From contig CBDBZL010000002.1 of the NCBI GenBank assembly GCA_965213545.1, positions 1,612,001 to 1,676,000 of the forward strand: a stretch of 64,000 bases of DNA, read 5' to 3'. Below, piece after piece: positions 63,262 to 64,000 of the stretch. Numbering within the stretch: position 1 is the first letter of the stretch; every line of letters begins with the position of its first letter. This DNA comes from CBDBZL01 sp965213545. GTDB taxonomy: Bacteria > Pseudomonadota > Alphaproteobacteria > Sphingomonadales > Sphingomonadaceae. The notes beneath the pieces are model-generated. The model searched no databases. It saw nothing but the letters and a program-made list of their open reading frames with translations, and was not told the DNA's origin. The position numbers and the translations under genes are program-made.

Positions 63262-64000
63262 GCGATCCATCCGCCGGTATCGTCGAGATCAGCGCGCAAG
63301 GCGAAGTGCGCGAAGTCGGCCGCACCTTCGTTGCCGAAGCGCCCGTCGCGTTGGAATTCAACGGCCTGAGCTATGCGGTGATGATGGCCACGCCGGCCGA
63401 CCTGGGGGACTTCGCGCTCGGCTTCGCGCTCGCCGAAGGGCTTGCCGGCGGTCCGGACGATTTGACCGACCTTACCATCGCTGAGGTCACGCAAGGCTGG
63501 ATCGTGCGTGCGCAATTGGCCGGTCTGGGGATCGAAATGCTCAGCGAACGGGTACGGACGCGCGTTTCGGAAAGCTCGTGCGGATTATGCGGGATCGAGA
63601 ACCTCGAAGCCGTTGCGAAGCCGCTTCCCCGGGTTGCCGCCCATGCTCCGATCGAGCCCCCCGCGATCTTCGCCGCACTCGCCGCATTGCGCGATCATCA
63701 GCCGCTGGGCCGCGCCACCGGCGCCGCGCATGCCGCCGCCTTTGCGCTGCCCGATGGCACCATCGACACCGTGCGCGAGGATGTCGGCCGGCACAACGCG
63801 CTCGACAAGCTGGTCGGCGCGCTCGCCGGCACGCAGGCTCAGCCGGCGCAAGGCTTCCTGCTGTCGAGCGCGCGCTGCTCCTACGAGATCGTCGAGAAGG
63901 CGGTGCGGGCGGGCGCCCACACGCTGGTGACCATCTCGCTGCCCACCAGCCTAGCGGTCAGCCGCGCGCGTGCCGCCGGGCTCAGCTTGTGGTGCCTGGC
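63258..64000 (+). CDS. fdhD: Formate dehydrogenase accessory sulfurtransferase FdhD (cut by window end)
   Basis: Passes sulfur from the IscS desulfurase to the molybdenum cofactor of formate dehydrogenase. About 247 residues are visible and the frame is open at the edge. Seen: an N-terminal strand region (APVALEFNGLSYAVMMATPA), GDFALGFALAEGLA, the sulfur-carrying loop SSCGLCG (Cys108, Cys111), TGAAHAAAF, and REDVGRHNALDKLVG, all FdhD hallmarks. ATG 63258 overlaps the mobA stop. A formate dehydrogenase gene would be expected just to the right. Confidence 0.93.
   Translation, partial: MSDPSAGIVEISAQGEVREVGRTFVAEAPVALEFNGLSYAVMMATPADLGDFALGFALAEGLAGGPDDLTDLTIAEVTQGWIVRAQLAGLGIEMLSERVRTRVSESSCGLCGIENLEAVAKPLPRVAAHAPIEPPAIFAALAALRDHQPLGRATGAAHAAAFALPDGTIDTVREDVGRHNALDKLVGALAGTQAQPAQGFLLSSARCSYEIVEKAVRAGAHTLVTISLPTSLAVSRARAAGLSLWCL

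Overview
The window reads as a chromosomal segment of a GC-rich alphaproteobacterium, most likely a sphingomonad or erythrobacter-like bacterium. This rests on gene content and order seen in the sequence: DUF3576-leuS-lptE-holA, rnd-lptC-lptA, a 1.6 kb-codon NAD-glutamate dehydrogenase, several secreted S9/M28 peptidases, GTG/TTG starts, and a candidate CtrA box. I cannot name the species. About 95% of the window is ordinary coding sequence on both strands. I see no CRISPR array, no insertion sequence, no prophage and no rRNA.

Layout. 1-4.3 kb: tRNA-Leu(TAA), a double PilZ protein, a secreted MsrB, queG and a ferredoxin-reductase-type flavoprotein. 4.4-14 kb: the giant GDH, an alpha/beta hydrolase, thrS coupled to a DUF305 lipoprotein, and a TauE/SafE exporter. 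14-24.3 kb: a minus-strand M28 peptidase / agmatine-deiminase / small membrane protein run, then glnE-bcp, an S9 peptidase and nadB. 24.3-31.5 kb: class I ribonucleotide reductase split over two loci (nrdA, nrdB) with two divergent glycosyltransferases and small membrane or disordered proteins between them. 31.55-32.47 kb: a sharply AT-richer island holding one broken DUF6236-like gene. 32.5-41.9 kb: ung, rnd-lptC-lptA, an exopolysaccharide sugar transferase, and the holA-lptE-leuS-DUF3576 operon. 42-50.6 kb: a probable outer-membrane protein, phhA, a small lipoprotein, recQ, a second S9 peptidase and a DNA-ligase-associated exonuclease. 50.8-62.6 kb: serS, surE, a K+ channel, a DUF1761 protein, rimO, prs, an IMPase-family phosphatase, rpmI-rplT and pheS-pheT. 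62.7-64 kb: mobA-fdhD, with fdhD running off the end.

How the genes fit together. Four aminoacyl-tRNA synthetases, two ribosomal proteins, RimO and QueG serve translation. NrdA/NrdB, HolA, RecQ, Ung and the exonuclease serve DNA synthesis and repair. LptC/LptA/LptE and the sugar transferase build the envelope. GDH, GlnE, PhhA and agmatine deiminase handle nitrogen and amino acids. MobA and FdhD point to a molybdenum formate dehydrogenase just past the right edge.

The best leads for something unusual are: the AT-rich island with its interrupted gene and the abnormal ung 3' end beside it; a frameshifted small membrane protein overlapping nrdA; the absence of an ATP-cone in both RNR subunits; a perfect CtrA-type box; a canonical G-quadruplex motif in a convergent intergenic region; and several very small membrane-protein ORFs with good ribosome-binding sites. 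I do not see a convincing new multi-gene system in this window.
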